Assembly (NCBI GenBank): GCA_001247695.2
Contig: LGRX02027045.1
Coordinates: 1-64,000 of the forward strand
Direction of reading: 5' to 3'
From: Cymbomonas tetramitiformis
Lineage: Eukaryota; Chlorophyta; Pyramimonadophyceae; Pyramimonadales; Pyramimonadaceae
DNA length: 64,000 bases
This document shows positions 49,519-61,100 of the stretch, piece by piece (within the stretch, counting starts at the first letter, position 1; each line of letters begins with the position of its first letter). The position numbers and the translations under genes were made by a program. Below the pieces are notes generated by a model, which searched no databases, was not told where the DNA came from, and saw only the letters and a list, made by a program, of their open reading frames with translations.

Positions 49519-52073
49519 CACCAGTGCGCCAAGGGAACCACTATGACGTCCAAGGTGAGGTTCTTACCTTCCCGAGCCTCCGTCAACACCGAAGAAAGCT
49601 CGCGGTACTCGGAGCTGAGTTTGCCGAAGCAGTGTCTGGCCACTTCTGACAGCAGGGAGTGGTCCGACAACACCTTCTCCTCACCCCCGCTCTCTAGTGG
49701 TCCCAGACGCGCCATCTCCATGGCGTAGCGCACCGGCTCCAGTTCCCGAACCTCCCTGACCTGCCGAACAAATCGGAGGAGCCGACCAAAGACGTGGGAC
49801 GACCCCTCCACCTCTGTGTGGTATTTGTCCACTGCCTTCTCCATGGCTCTGGTGGCCTCCTTGAGAGCGTGCTGCTCGTCCTTACGACTGTAATGGCTCC
49901 GGGGCTCCCTGTAACGAGAGGAAGACGAGAAGGTGAACTGGCTGTCGCCATCCCCGTCTTCGCCATCGCCGCCAGGGTCCTCGTCCGGACTCCCCGGGCC
50001 TCCCGGCCCTCCAGGGTCACCGCTCCCCGAGCCACCAGGACCACCATGACTGCCGGCACCGGGCATCTCCGAAAGCTCGTTTGGCTCCGAGTGCTCCAGT
50101 TGAGGGACCATCCCCCCCCCGTCTCCCGGTGTGTCTGCCGCCTTAGGAAGCGGAGGTGGCATCACAGCCGGAAAGTGGTCGAAAGCACCGGGCCACACGT
50201 CCGCGGCGCAAAACCCACACACCGGCAGGTACACCTTTTTCATGAACGCCACCACACTTCTCTTAGCGCTTGCCTGACACGCCCACATACGCACCGGGCT
50301 CTCCTCGTGCCCGCACCCACAGCGAGCGCAGCTCTCTGCGACGGACGCCAAGGCCGTCGTGAGACTGTGAATCACCTGGGCCCCGAGGACCCTGTCCTCG
50401 TCCGAGAACTTTGCCTTCAGGCACTGCCTGATCTGGTTGGTAGGGTGTAAGCACCCGGCGACCTGACCAAGGGCGCGATACCTACGAGCAGCGTCGTAAA
50501 ACAGGCGCTGGGCTTCGATCCCCGAGTTGGCATACCCGACCACGTGTTTCCGGAGGGCGTCGCAGACCTGTATAGGAAGGGAAATAAAGTCCCATGAGTG
50601 CGGTGGAGACGCTGTCACGTCCGCGCGCGACTCCTCCGGAGGGCTTTGAACGTCCCGGTTCTCGACGTCACAGGTGACGACGGAAGTCGGCTCTACCAGC
50701 TCATGTCCCTCTCGGGAGATGGGCGTCTCCTGAACCGGACTCGACGCTGCCGCTGAGGGCCCCCGAGCGTCTGACTCCACGGGCCCTGGGGGCGAGGCCT
50801 GAACCAGGGCGAGCCTTTGGACTTGTGACTCTATGACCGCCTGCAGCCTCTCCTCCAGCTGGGCCTCAGCTGCCGCTCGCCGCTCCTCGGCGGCTACCTG
50901 CTGAGCGACGCTCTCGTCGACAGCCAACTGCCGGGCAGTCTCCCGGGCTTCTGCGGCCAGCCGGTCTGCAGCCCAGCGCTCTTCGACAGCGCGTCGCTCG
51001 GAGACCCTGCGTTCCTCGGCAGCGCGCTGATCGGAGATCCTGCGCTCCTCGGCAGCTCTTTGACTCTCTTGGAGTTGCCGAGACAGCTGTTCCAGGCGAG
51101 CCTCGGCAGCTGCCTCCCGAGCTTGCGACTCCTTCTGCCAGGCTTCCTTCAGCTCTTGCAGGTCCTGACTGTTCCTGCTCGAAGTGGACTCCGGGGACGA
51201 CGACGTGTTCCCTGAGGAAGTCGGACCGGGGTGCGGGGCCGATGGTGCTCGACTGGGCTTCCGGGTGCGAGGCACCGGGCGACTGGGGCCGCTCGGCTTA
51301 GGCGCCTGAGTCCTGGGCCTCGGACGTTCCGCGGGATGCTCTTCCTCCGATGAGGACGAGAGGGGAGCAAACCGGTTCGACCAGTTCCCACCGGGGGCTG
51401 CGGAACTCGGAGGTGCTGCACCTGACTTCCTAAGACCCCTGTGTGACTTCCGGGTGCGGCCGCTCATTCTGACGGCCGCGACGACCGCTCTCCTTACCTC
51501 CTGGAGGTCCGCCCCTTGGCGTACCAGCTCCCCTGGTCTGCCGGCGTTGATGGCAAAGACAGAGAATCTACACCTCCCAAGGGAGTTGTGAGGTCCTCGC
51601 GCTTTTGCTGCATCAACACCCTGGACTCGGAGACTGACTGCTGGTGGATCTCCAGGCGATAAGCGCCGTCCTCGGAGAGCCCATAGTCCTTGAGCTGGAA
51701 CCACATTAGCCCTGACAGCGGGTGGTCTTTCCCCAGGCGCTTTAGGCCTCGACGGATGTCCTGCCACATAGACTCCTGGTCGGAATCCGAGCAAGAGCTG
51801 ACACCGGATGAGGTTCCCGCCTTCCTTACCGGACGGCGGGCACTCGTTCCCTGGGACGAGTCCGAGCTGACTGGGGTCGTCCTGGGGAGCCGGCGCCACT
51901 CGCGAAGACACCTCCTGCCCATCTGGGTCATCCGGTGTCTCCGGGCTCCAACCCACCAGGTGCTCCTCTCCTTGGCGAGCATCGTCTGCTGGTGCCATGC
52001 CATGAAGACAGCTCCAGCTTGACGTCTGCCTCTGCGCCACAGACCCTGTGTCTGGACGACATGCTGGCGCCAT
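49518..52073 (-). CDS. Element B gag, long N-terminal frame with coiled coil
   Basis: 851 residues. The first third is low-complexity (Ser/Pro/Arg). A long Ala/Glu/Arg coiled coil (RAAEERRISDQRAAEERR type repeats) lies near residues 310-430. A Cys-rich segment (CARCGCGHEESPVRMWAC ... VCGFCAADVW) near 590-640 could bind zinc. Helical gag-like sequence before the stop at 49518 continues into the next frame. A gag this large is unusual. The first part overlaps another open frame (51928-52935), and real coding may switch near 52000. Confidence 0.65.
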   Translation of the reverse strand: MAPACRPDTGSVAQRQTSSWSCLHGMAPADDARQGEEHLVGWSPETPDDPDGQEVSSRVAPAPQDDPSQLGLVPGNECPPSGKEGGNLIRCQLLLGFRPGVYVAGHPSRPKAPGERPPAVRANVVPAQGLWALRGRRLSPGDPPAVSLRVQGVDAAKARGPHNSLGRCRFSVFAINAGRPGELVRQGADLQEVRRAVVAAVRMSGRTRKSHRGLRKSGAAPPSSAAPGGNWSNRFAPLSSSSEEEHPAERPRPRTQAPKPSGPSRPVPRTRKPSRAPSAPHPGPTSSGNTSSSPESTSSRNSQDLQELKEAWQKESQAREAAAEARLEQLSRQLQESQRAAEERRISDQRAAEERRVSERRAVEERWAADRLAAEARETARQLAVDESVAQQVAAEERRAAAEAQLEERLQAVIESQVQRLALVQASPPGPVESDARGPSAAASSPVQETPISREGHELVEPTSVVTCDVENRDVQSPPEESRADVTASPPHSWDFISLPIQVCDALRKHVVGYANSGIEAQRLFYDAARRYRALGQVAGCLHPTNQIRQCLKAKFSDEDRVLGAQVIHSLTTALASVAESCARCGCGHEESPVRMWACQASAKRSVVAFMKKVYLPVCGFCAADVWPGAFDHFPAVMPPPLPKAADTPGDGGGMVPQLEHSEPNELSEMPGAGSHGGPGGSGSGDPGGPGGPGSPDEDPGGDGEDGDGDSQFTFSSSSRYREPRSHYSRKDEQHALKEATRAMEKAVDKYHTEVEGSSHVFGRLLRFVRQVREVRELEPVRYAMEMARLGPLESGGEEKVLSDHSLLSEVARHCFGKLSSEYRELSSVLTEAREGKNLTLDVIVVPLAHW

Positions 52074-52935
52074 GCTGCGAAAGCGGACTCGACCCGGCGC
52101 CGACTGCCTTTGTCAAACAGGCCTGAAGTTGGGCGACCTGTTGGGTGACGTCATTCCACGCTTGGAATGCCAGGCGCTGGAGCTCGCGCTGATGCGCTGA
52201 CTGGTCCGTCCTGGCCCTCCATGCGACCCACGCAAGCCGCGCTGTTGCGCGCTGACGAGATGGCAGGGAGACTCTCGCACGTCGTTGCGCTGAATTCAGC
52301 GCCCAGGTGCTCCATTGACGGAGGGCCAATGCGAGCATGGATTGACGTCGCTCTCCTCGCCAAGCCGGATTGGGCTGGATGCGAGACTCGCGCCCCCGTG
52401 ACTGGACGACGTCTAGCTGCTCTGGGCGCCGGACATCATCAGACTCCCCTTCTGCCGGGGGACTCCAGTCACTGGCTCGGTAAACCTCAAAGCGCCCTGG
52501 GGCACTGATGAGATTCCCTTGCTCGCTCCCCACGAGGGAAGAGAGGGAGGATGCTGCCGGTCCCGACGTCGGTTCCTGACGGACGACCCTACTACTCGCA
52601 CTCCTGCTGGACGCAGGGAGTGGGGAGAAGGGAGCTGCCGAGGGGTTCAACCCCTTAGCAGAGCGGTCCGAGTCCGACCCGGAGCCGGCGCCTGCCGCCG
52701 GCGGTGCCGGAGCCTCGGGCGACGCACGCTTCCGGCGCGCCGGCTGCCGTAGCGCCGAGCTCAATGCGAGCTCGGACACTGGCTCAGCTCCACTGACCCT
52801 CGCTGGTGAAGGGGCTTTTGGTGGCGAGGCCCTACGGGGCCCACCAGACAACCCTGGAGGGGCTCTCAGGGGCGTGCGCGCCGGTGTAACCTCGAGGGCT
52901 TCACCGCCGTATTGGCGCGCAAGCGCGCGCCGCAC
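51928..52935 (-). CDS. Element B first gag-region frame with Trp-spaced repeats
   Basis: 335 residues, Pro/Ser/Ala-rich at the start. Between about residues 195 and 275 three motifs of the type LxLRQWSTWA, RLAWVAWRAR and RLAFQAWNDV occur at regular spacing within helices. This resembles Sfi1-type centrin-binding repeats but could also be a simple helical repeat. It is the most upstream coding candidate after the leader. The second gag frame takes over near 52000. Confidence 0.5.
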   Translation of the reverse strand: MRRALARQYGGEALEVTPARTPLRAPPGLSGGPRRASPPKAPSPARVSGAEPVSELALSSALRQPARRKRASPEAPAPPAAGAGSGSDSDRSAKGLNPSAAPFSPLPASSRSASSRVVRQEPTSGPAASSLSSLVGSEQGNLISAPGRFEVYRASDWSPPAEGESDDVRRPEQLDVVQSRGRESRIQPNPAWRGERRQSMLALALRQWSTWALNSAQRRARVSLPSRQRATARLAWVAWRARTDQSAHQRELQRLAFQAWNDVTQQVAQLQACLTKAVGAGSSPLSQHGASMSSRHRVCGAEADVKLELSSWHGTSRRCSPRRGAPGGLEPGDTG

Positions 52936-53896
52936 TCCCCCCCCCTCTCACGGGAGCGCCAATCCCGGCTGTCTGACCCGCCAGCTGCGCCCCAGAACTC
53001 CCCAGAGCCTGGGCCGACCGACAGGCCCGCAGCGCGAGACCCCGACCGACCGGACCCCACGGCTGAGCCGGGGGCGGCGCCGGCCCGACCCCCCCCACGC
53101 CGGCCCGACCGACCGAGGCATTCCTCTTCATCTGAATACATGGGCATAGTATGCGTGCTATGCGTGAGACCTAATTTAGCTAAAGCCGAAAGTGTACACG
53201 ACACACGTGGCAACTAGCACCCGCCGATCTAGAAATCTACCACTTGCGCCCGAGCACAAGTGGCTACACCGGCCGAGGCGCGGAGATTTCCGGAAAGGAA
53301 GATCCTAGAAAGCTAAAGCCCCATGGGGGACATCAAACGTTGCACGCTCGCAATTTAACCAATCGAAAAGCGGTTGGTGTGGCAACTAGTACCCGATCCT
53401 AGGAATACGCCACTTGCGCGCGAGCACAAGTAAGCACACCGGCCGAAGCGCGGAGATTCCCGAATAGGGGGGACTAGAAGGCTAAATTAAAGGTAGGGGA
53501 AATCCCGAACCAACCCCGAATTTCAGCAAAGGCTTACGCAAAATTGAAAAATTTGCGCAGCGCTTCCGCCGCGAAGGGTCGGAATTGCCGAAAAACGGAG
53601 GCGATTTGGTTTTCCCGCACCTGCGAGTCCAAAAGCACGGATATGCGTGCTATGCGTGTATGCGTGCTAGGACTAAGGCAACGCGCGCACCTTAAAAGAT
53701 TGTCGTCGAGCTAGATTTCTCCACACCGACGCGGCTCCAAGCAACCTGGAACCCTCAATCCCACACACCACCGCGCAACAAGAACGAGAGCACAGGCATT
53801 CTCGATTTCGTAGTGCAAGTACTCGCTAACTAATCGCACAAGGCGGGGCGGGTTGATCAGAATTTGCGCAAGAAAGACAAGGAAGCAACGTGAAAA
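52936..53896 (-). other. Element B untranslated leader with direct repeat
   Basis: No gene seen. A segment of about 110 bp occurs twice, at about 53203-53312 and 53377-53485, sharing GTGGCAACTAG, CCACTTGCGC, GAGCACAAGT and CACCGGCCGA. A TATGCGTGC motif recurs at 53148 and 53641. Confidence 0.6.
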
Positions 53897-53912
53897 CACG
53901 AACTAATTACCA
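53897..53912 (-). promoter_or_regulatory. Element B primer-binding site
   Basis: Three bases after the 5' LTR the minus strand reads TGGTAATTAGTTCGTG. The complement of the iMet 3' end plus CCA is TGGTATCAGAACGTGG. With one gap about 12 of 15 positions agree, including TGGTA. This is probably a diverged iMet 3'-end site, in contrast to the anticodon-arm site of Y. Confidence 0.5.
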
Positions 53913-53915
53913 TTT

Positions 53916-54343
53916 TGTAGGAGTCTACACCTTGACTTCTTCTCTTCTTTACGGTTTCGGACTTATACTATTCTACACTTATTAAACGACCGCACGAGGT
54001 ATGCTTACGGTTGGTCAACTACAAGACTTCGGTTTCGTAAATCTTAATAGCTATGCTTTTGCTTTCAAGTGTATGCTTTCAATACACAATATACAGCGGA
54101 TACGGCTCTTACTTTTTATGTTACAATTCTCAGTTCAGTTCATCTCTCCGAAACGGGTTACTCTTAGAGTTCTTATACATTCAGGAACTCTTTCCATAAC
54201 TCAACTGTACTGAGTACTCCGTACAACAGTCTAGGCACCTCACATCAACATCATTCTGATCGGTCCTACTGTACTCCGTACTGAGTACTCCTGCGTTTTA
54301 TACTTAGCCGTTTTTCTTGCTCTTGTGCTTGCCTCCTAGCACA
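53916..54343 (-). repeat. Element B 5' LTR
   Basis: 428 bp, with TG...CA ends and no difference from 39761-40188 seen. Followed on the plus strand by the duplication CCGTG. Confidence 0.95.
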
Positions 54344-54348
54344 CCGTG

Positions 54349-54608
54349 GACGCCGTAGGATTGTAGGGACATCTTCATTGCGGTCTAAGCCGACATCAAC
54401 GGTCGACGCCCCGACGGCTTTCGACTATTTCAACGACCCCGACGTGTTGGGGACCACGCCCGTGGAGGAGGGCCGCGAGGATGAGTACGTCGACCAGCTG
54501 GCTTACGCATTTCAGTACGGCAGCGATCTCCTGTCCTTCCTCAAGTCCACTGGTCTCAAGATGCCCGCTGGTTTTACTCTGGACACTTGTCAGGGTCATG
54601 ACCGATGA
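54349..54608 (+). pseudogene. Element V small gag-like frame, 3' part
   Basis: It continues the V frame after element B. The base left over at 39760 and the two bases at 54349 complete one codon, so the frame is intact across the site. It is acidic (DYFNDPDVLG, EEGREDEYVDQ) and ends at TGA 54606-54608. No known motif. Confidence 0.5.
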
Positions 54609-54679
54609 CATATGTGTCATACATGTCATACGTGTCATACCTGTCAGACATGTCATACCATGTCATATCATGTCATGTC

Positions 54680-54828
54680 GGTCATGTCATATATTATTAT
54701 GACAGTCGGTCGCGTCATATATTATTATGACAGTCGACAGTATGGTCGACCATGACTGTACATGTCGAGTCGCGTCATATATTATTATGACAGTCGTCAG
54801 TACGGTCGACGATGACTGTACATGTCGC
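54680..54828. repeat. 60-bp tandem repeat
   Basis: Two full units (54709-54768 and 54769-54828) plus half a unit before them. Each contains GTCATATATTATTATGACAG, itself a near-palindrome. Confidence 0.85.
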
Positions 54829-57519
54829 CAGATGATAATGTCACATCATCAGGCATCCCTGTCATCGAGAGTTCGTACGTCGAACTCGAAGATGGCAAAG
54901 CAAAGATACATCTTGAATACAAACAAGAACCATCTTGGCTTTTAAGCATGTGCGGAACACGCATGCACAGTATGAACGAACTAGTCGTTATTACAATACT
55001 GGTCGTTCAACCTACGTCTCGGGTTCACAACCCAATGGCGGTACCATCTAAGATGATGGGAGACGTATGGTACAAAAGTGAGGAAGCGTTGTGCTTCAGC
55101 AGATCTTCTTACAGAGACTGCACTCACAACCCGCTATTACGTACACTCGCATTGCTGTCCAACTTTGCAGTGTTTATTTGTATATTGATAATATATTCAC
55201 GGCGCCTGTTTATCCCGCCGTATCAGATGGTATTCTAAAAGAAACTCGTCAAGGCACGATACTCGAGAACTCAAGTGGGTGCAGCGACAGACGTAGTATA
55301 TTTTCATATTGTTCGCAGGTTTGCAGGTGGGCGCATAAGCGACAGCGCTCGCAGTGATATTGAATATCTGCAACTTGAATAATATACGCTTGCATATCGA
55401 CAGCGCAGAGATTGCGCGAGGAGATTTTTCATCGCAAACATAATCGCAGCAAATAGCGTCAGCAGAGAAGTCGTCTTGATTTTATACGCGACAAGGTGTG
55501 CGCACAGCGTACGAACGTATGCAGTGATGTCAAAAATTGCAGGAATGTCACAGTATACGAGATGCAGATGCGCGCACATAAAATGATCGTCAGCACGTAT
55601 GATTTCATCAAGTGCGACTGGACGTACATAATTTCATATAACAGCGCGCTCGCATTCATATGCGACGTACATCAACAATCAGCAGTATGCGACGTACATC
55701 AGCGATTTTTGCAAATGATCCCTTCGCACTGTTTACAATAACCAGCGCGTACAATGATTTTAACCTGTCAGCACGATATGCATTTTCCATGATTTCATCA
55801 GATGCGATGAACGCTCGATTTTAGCGCGTACTATACCTGATGTGTCTACATGCAGTGAGACATACATATGTGTACGCGCGTCAAAACCATCTACATAATG
55901 ATTGTATACTTGCAGGGATGCTATGGACACATGATCGTTATGCTGTTGTGGATACATGATCGTTATACTGCTGTGGATACATACTCAACGTGACAGATCA
56001 TGAATAATCATCAGCGTTCATGCTTAACAGAAGCATAGTAATGTGTGCGCGGAGATTTCAATGGTTACAGCATGCACACACACATATGCACACATACTCA
56101 CTTGCAGTTCACCAACATGCAGTACATAAAGAGTGCATTCAGCATTTACCACATGTACATTATATGCTGAGTGACTGCAATACTGTGAATTGTGCATGAT
56201 TTATCAATGCAACTTGACCACGATAACAGCTGTAGCATATATATATCAGTTTGATCACGTTAGCAACTGGTATACTAGCATCATGCTGTAATACATGAAC
56301 ATTGCATAAGCATATTGCAGTGCATGCTAAATTATATTAGAACCCATGATAGTATAAGGTGCCTGAAAGTAGTCTAAACACCATAATTAGCTTGTCATGT
56401 CCTGGTGGAGCCGAGATGCTCTTCAGATCACATGTACATTCTATGGTGGATTACTGGATGGAATGCTCACCCGAGCTTCATGTGAAATCTATCCAGCAAC
56501 TCATTTTGTAATGAGATTATTATGGAATTACAATAATCCCTAAACTTGATATATCATGTTAGATGTATTCAGTGCATGGTATGCTGACTATCTTACATGA
56601 TGAATTGTCTAGGATATTGTAATATCCAGAACATATCCTACTGTAAAGTGTGTAAAGGTTAACACACACACACACACTGACAAAAGTGCTAATCAGTAAG
56701 CACTGCATGCATACACACACACTGCATTGTATGTATTAACATTCACTGATTCAAAGTGAATTGATTAATTTAAATATCTACTATGTGTATGATAATGTAC
56801 ATACCATTTTCCAAACACATGTGCGTGGAAAATGTCAGTGATTGCGATAGATAAGGGAGCAGGATAAGACAAGATGCTGTAGGGCTGGATGGAGTTATCT
56901 CCAGACCCGAAGGCAAGATACTGCACCCATTAAACGGCTGGTAACTGTTGGGTGCAGTCCACTCGTCATTCCACATATCATCGCTGGAGCAATATCAACA
57001 ACTACGTTGCACATTGACAGTTGATTCAGATCTGATCAGTTCAAATGCATGCAACTCTCAGATCAGTATCTACATGACATCTGATATAGTTGTTAAGGAC
57101 AAAACACACATACAAATGTGTTGTGTTAAATTGCTGTGATTGTATCAAGCAATGTCCAGATATGTTCTAAATAAGAAATATCATTTTGATAAATCTTAGA
57201 GCACAGACCTATGCTCAGAACAGATCATAGTTTGACAAATATCACTAAAGTGGATGTTCCTAACTGGATGTTCCCACTTAAGTTGATAACTTATATATCA
57301 CTAGAATGTACATTTACTGCTATGGGTTTAAATCAGTAAAACCCAGAAATGCTATCAACCATAGATGTTGATATACAGCACAATTCACTTATTTGCCATA
57401 AAATTTATCATGTGCCAAAGTGAAGTTTATTGCAGTGATTCTGTACTTTACATTCCACATATACACTGAGATATGTCACCGAGGCAATATATCAGATAGC
57501 TGAAAAAGCTGTAAAATGG

Positions 57520-57741
57520 GTAAAAATGCTCCACGCATGATTTCAAAATGAAAAATGTGTGCCCATTTTATTTTAAATTATGATTCTATACCTATTCAGG
57601 TATCAGAAAAACATAATGACCATGGTCATATCTCGTGTAACACCCTAGATATTAGGTGTGTAATATATAAGGGTATACATGTTGGCTGTAACAAAATACG
57701 TAAAAATGCTCCACGCATGATTACAAAATGAAAAATGTGTG
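57520..57741. repeat. 180-bp-spaced duplication with TGTAACACCCTA motifs
   Basis: A block of about 42 bp with GTAAAAATGCTCCACGCATG recurs exactly 180 bp downstream (57520-57561 and 57700-57741). TGTAACACCC motifs recur near 57636, 57806, 57815 and 57972. It looks like a decayed satellite-like tandem. Confidence 0.7.
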
Positions 57742-58110
57742 TGGATTTTTTTTGCTGATCTGATTATTCAGCTATATCTGAATATTCCCTGATTTATTCA
57801 GCACTTGTAACACCCTGTAACACCCCTAAAATTAAATGTGTGTCTCAGGGGTGTAACGTACCCTCTGAAAACCACCTTACATTTATTTAGGTATTAAATG
57901 CAGTTTTGCTTAAAAACCTTTGCAAAAAATTATACTGCTTATTTTTTACCTATATTAGGCTTACACATACCATGTAACACCCTAATCATACTATTGGATG
58001 TATGGGCCACAGTGACATTACATGCCCTAAAATGCTACTATAATTTCGATAAACTTCGTATTTAGCATTAACATATCATGCTGTTTTTGACACAAACATG
58101 ATTATGTATC

Positions 58111-58152
58111 GGGCAACAACCCAAGAACTGTTGGGCAACAACCCTAAAACTG
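58111..58152. repeat. GGGCAACAACCC unit pair
   Basis: Two units of the GGGCWRCAWCCC-RARAACTG type in a row. A member of the dispersed family also at 59534, 61790, 63204 and 63957. Confidence 0.6.
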
Positions 58153-61100
58153 TATGAGCTGCTTCCTACAAGGACTGCAAGCTATTAGCTATAAGCTATG
58201 AGCTGTAAGCTATAAGCTATAAGCTATATAAGCAACTGACCTGCCTATATGTTCACACTTCCTCAAGGAGGGAAGAAGGTGGATAGGATTCACACATATC
58301 CATTTCATATTCCGATCTGGTGATTTCTGATGGATTGCTTTTGATAAAATCACTGCATCCACAAATAACGTTGAAATCTGTACAGCGTTAAATCCACCAT
58401 CACTAATAAAGTGTAAACTCGGATGGGAAACTATATCCCAATGACTATAAGTTGACTCTTGCTCAGCATTTACATTCTCGAGTAAGTTTGGAATGCTGAA
58501 CTATATACATAACATATAACCTGATACCATGCTTAATTGCATTTCCTGGATCAGAAGATGATAGTTATATAATGTATATATATATATATATCCCACCTGA
58601 TACACTTTGGCACTAAAGCCGTACATAAGGGTGGGAAGGACAAGTGCATCGCTGAAGGACTGGTTGATATAGTCCCAGTACTGAAGGCAGAATGTGGCAC
58701 CTGAATAACAGCTGATAACTGTTGGGAAACCACCATGCAAGACCTTCCAAGCGTAACTCCTTTGTCCTGAGATGCAAGTGAATTGTGCATAATATGTTGA
58801 CATCACATAAAAGCATTCCGATAAAAACCCTATATATTCACATGAGTTGTCATCACTACAATGACACGGGTTTTTGAATCGTCGAAATGAGTATAACTCC
58901 GATGAATTCATTAGTACAGAATAAGCTGTTGGGATTATTCCTCCGGCTGGATTGCAATCATTCACAATCCCTGTACATTCCGGTGACAAAATATTGCACT
59001 GGACTGATCACCACATTGGTATAATCTGTGATATATAAGTCACCAGAGAAAGCATTGCAATCAGCACAATGTTGTCTAGACTCACAAAGATGAGTAACAT
59101 ATATTCTCAGATGTAATAAACAGAGGCACAATGTGACCTACGCTAAAATCGCGTATGCTCGGGCACTGTATTGTGACCTGCGCTAAGATCGTGTATGCAT
59201 GGACACAACATGACTCGTGCCAATGACGTGGACATATTTTATGCCACGACATCACATCTGAAATCAATAAATCACTCAGAGAGAAGGTGTTGACATCAGT
59301 ATAGCACCATTATACATTTAGTCATGAGGATTTTAAGGAAGACATAGTCTCTCCGATATTGACAAACATGGTACATATACATATATATATATGTCCATGC
59401 TCTCTGATCATATATTGATATCCCACAGCATACGATGATGGTAATAGCAAGCCACTTCGCCGCTGGAGGGTAGTGTTGTATATATATAGCACATTCTTGG
59501 GCACTATATGACCCACGCTGATGACGTGAATTCGGGCTGCATCCCAAAGACTGCAATGCACCTTTGGTGCAATGGGCTGCAACCCGAGAACTGCTATCCA
59601 GCTTCATAGTAAGCTATCACGTCATCACATAGAGGTCGGACCTCTGTTGTATTTAAACGGCGCTTGACAACCGCCTAGCAATACACTTCCTTGAGGGGGG
59701 AAGATGGTAAGCTAAAAATACAACTAAAAACCAAATAAATAATAAGTAATAAAGACAAATAATAAAACAAGTAAGTTGCATCATTGTTTTTGTTTTGGTA
59801 AGCCTGACTGTATACAGTCAAACCATGCAGAACTCCATGAAGTTGACACATACATATGAGCTTGATTTTGAAGACCTAGACATTGTATACATCTGGTCTA
59901 GCATGTATCCAGACTAGAATTGTATACTGACACGGTGCAAGCACTATAGCCTCTGCCACCGATGATCATTGAAAAGGGCAACCATTCTTGATACTTCATA
60001 CATATCATCTGATTGGATCATTAAAGGTGTCAAGATTACTCAATGCAATATGCAGGCCACGGCCTGAGTACAACACCTAGAAAGGTCAAAGCCACTGAGC
60101 TGACCAATGCAGCATAAATGCTAGCTGCCTTGAAGGCTATACAATAAGCCTATTGCCCTTATGTCTTAATATGTATCCGTGTATTGACATCTCTTTGAGG
60201 TAATTATGCCTACTGAATGAGCCATACCAACCATCTTGTCTTCATTGATCATTACATATCTGATCATATCGCCATTGAGCAATGCCTATTCTGTGAGATT
60301 ATATATCACGAGGCATTTCATTAGTGCACATTAAACAATTGAAGTGCAACAAAGATCATCAGCTCTACATCATACCAAAAGGTTGAGTTATTGTCAATTG
60401 ATTTTTCAGACACCATTTCTCAGAGGTCTATTCATCATGAAAGACAAAGTCTGTGCAATCATGGCTATTCAGCCTCCGACATAGCTGACATAGCTATTTA
60501 ACTTATGACCCAACCGTTGTTAAGCAGCCTCCACGCTATATAGCTGAAAAATGGCAAAAATCTCTTCGGTCATTCTTGGGCATAGAGCAATCAAGCACAG
60601 CCAATCCAGGATGTTTTTCCCGAAATTCTCCAAGAGTTATTCATGTTTTTCATGTGTCATATGAAAACAGCTAATATACCGCCCTATGATGGGAGTCATC
60701 TCCTTCAGCGAGGGGAAGTGGTTATGCTGTAAAGTTGACCAATCTGATCATCATAAAAGTGACAGATTTGAGAAAATCGATTGAAACTTGTATTGAAAAT
60801 GACTATTCCTTACAATAAGGTATTGCACCTAAGGAAATAAAGGTTTCATCGTCTGAAATAGGAAAAGAGTTATACATTGACTCTAGTTCCTGAATTCAGA
60901 CTTACATAGAAAATATGTTCTTTCCTGTGCATATAGAAAGTACATTAGATTCAGATTCTGAGCATACAAGTGGACTTGAATGCACTCGGGTCTGTACTGA
61001 GTTGCAATTGTCCAAAGTTTTTATTCTGACATCATTATATATTTTTGGAATAGCATACAATGGTATAAACCATCCACATATAGATTGACATCATACTTGT

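Larger units (their letters stand above)
39761..54343 (-). mobile_element. Complete Ty3/gypsy chromovirus-like element B with two DNA methyltransferases
   Basis: 14.6 kb. The LTRs at 39761-40188 and 53916-54343 (428 bp each) look identical by eye, and the target duplication CCGTG lies at 39756-39760 and 54344-54348. The minus-strand order is 5' LTR, primer site, leader, gag in three overlapping frames, protease-RT-RNase H, Dam-like methyltransferase, integrase, chromodomain-like segment, C5-type methyltransferase, purine tract, 3' LTR. It inserted into the V frame. Identical LTRs mean a very recent insertion, although the coding part spans several overlapping frames. Confidence 0.95.
54609..58110. 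other. AT-rich repeat-bearing DNA without genes, first part
   Basis: No gene recognised. GTCAT-type short repeats (54609-54690), a 60-bp tandem (54680-54828), a 28-bp tandem near 55921-55983, an (AC)n run near 56657-56677, and a 180-bp-spaced duplication at 57520 and 57700. Base composition is clearly more AT-rich than in the retroelements. Confidence 0.6.

Noticed and set aside
54822..55238. 138-codon frame after element V
   Set aside because: Hydrophobic end and no family motif; it lies in AT-rich repeat DNA and no splice partner was seen.
58501..58989. 162-codon minus-strand frame with several Cys and Tyr
   Set aside because: Composition matches translated AT-rich DNA, it includes a (TA)n run, and no domain was recognised.
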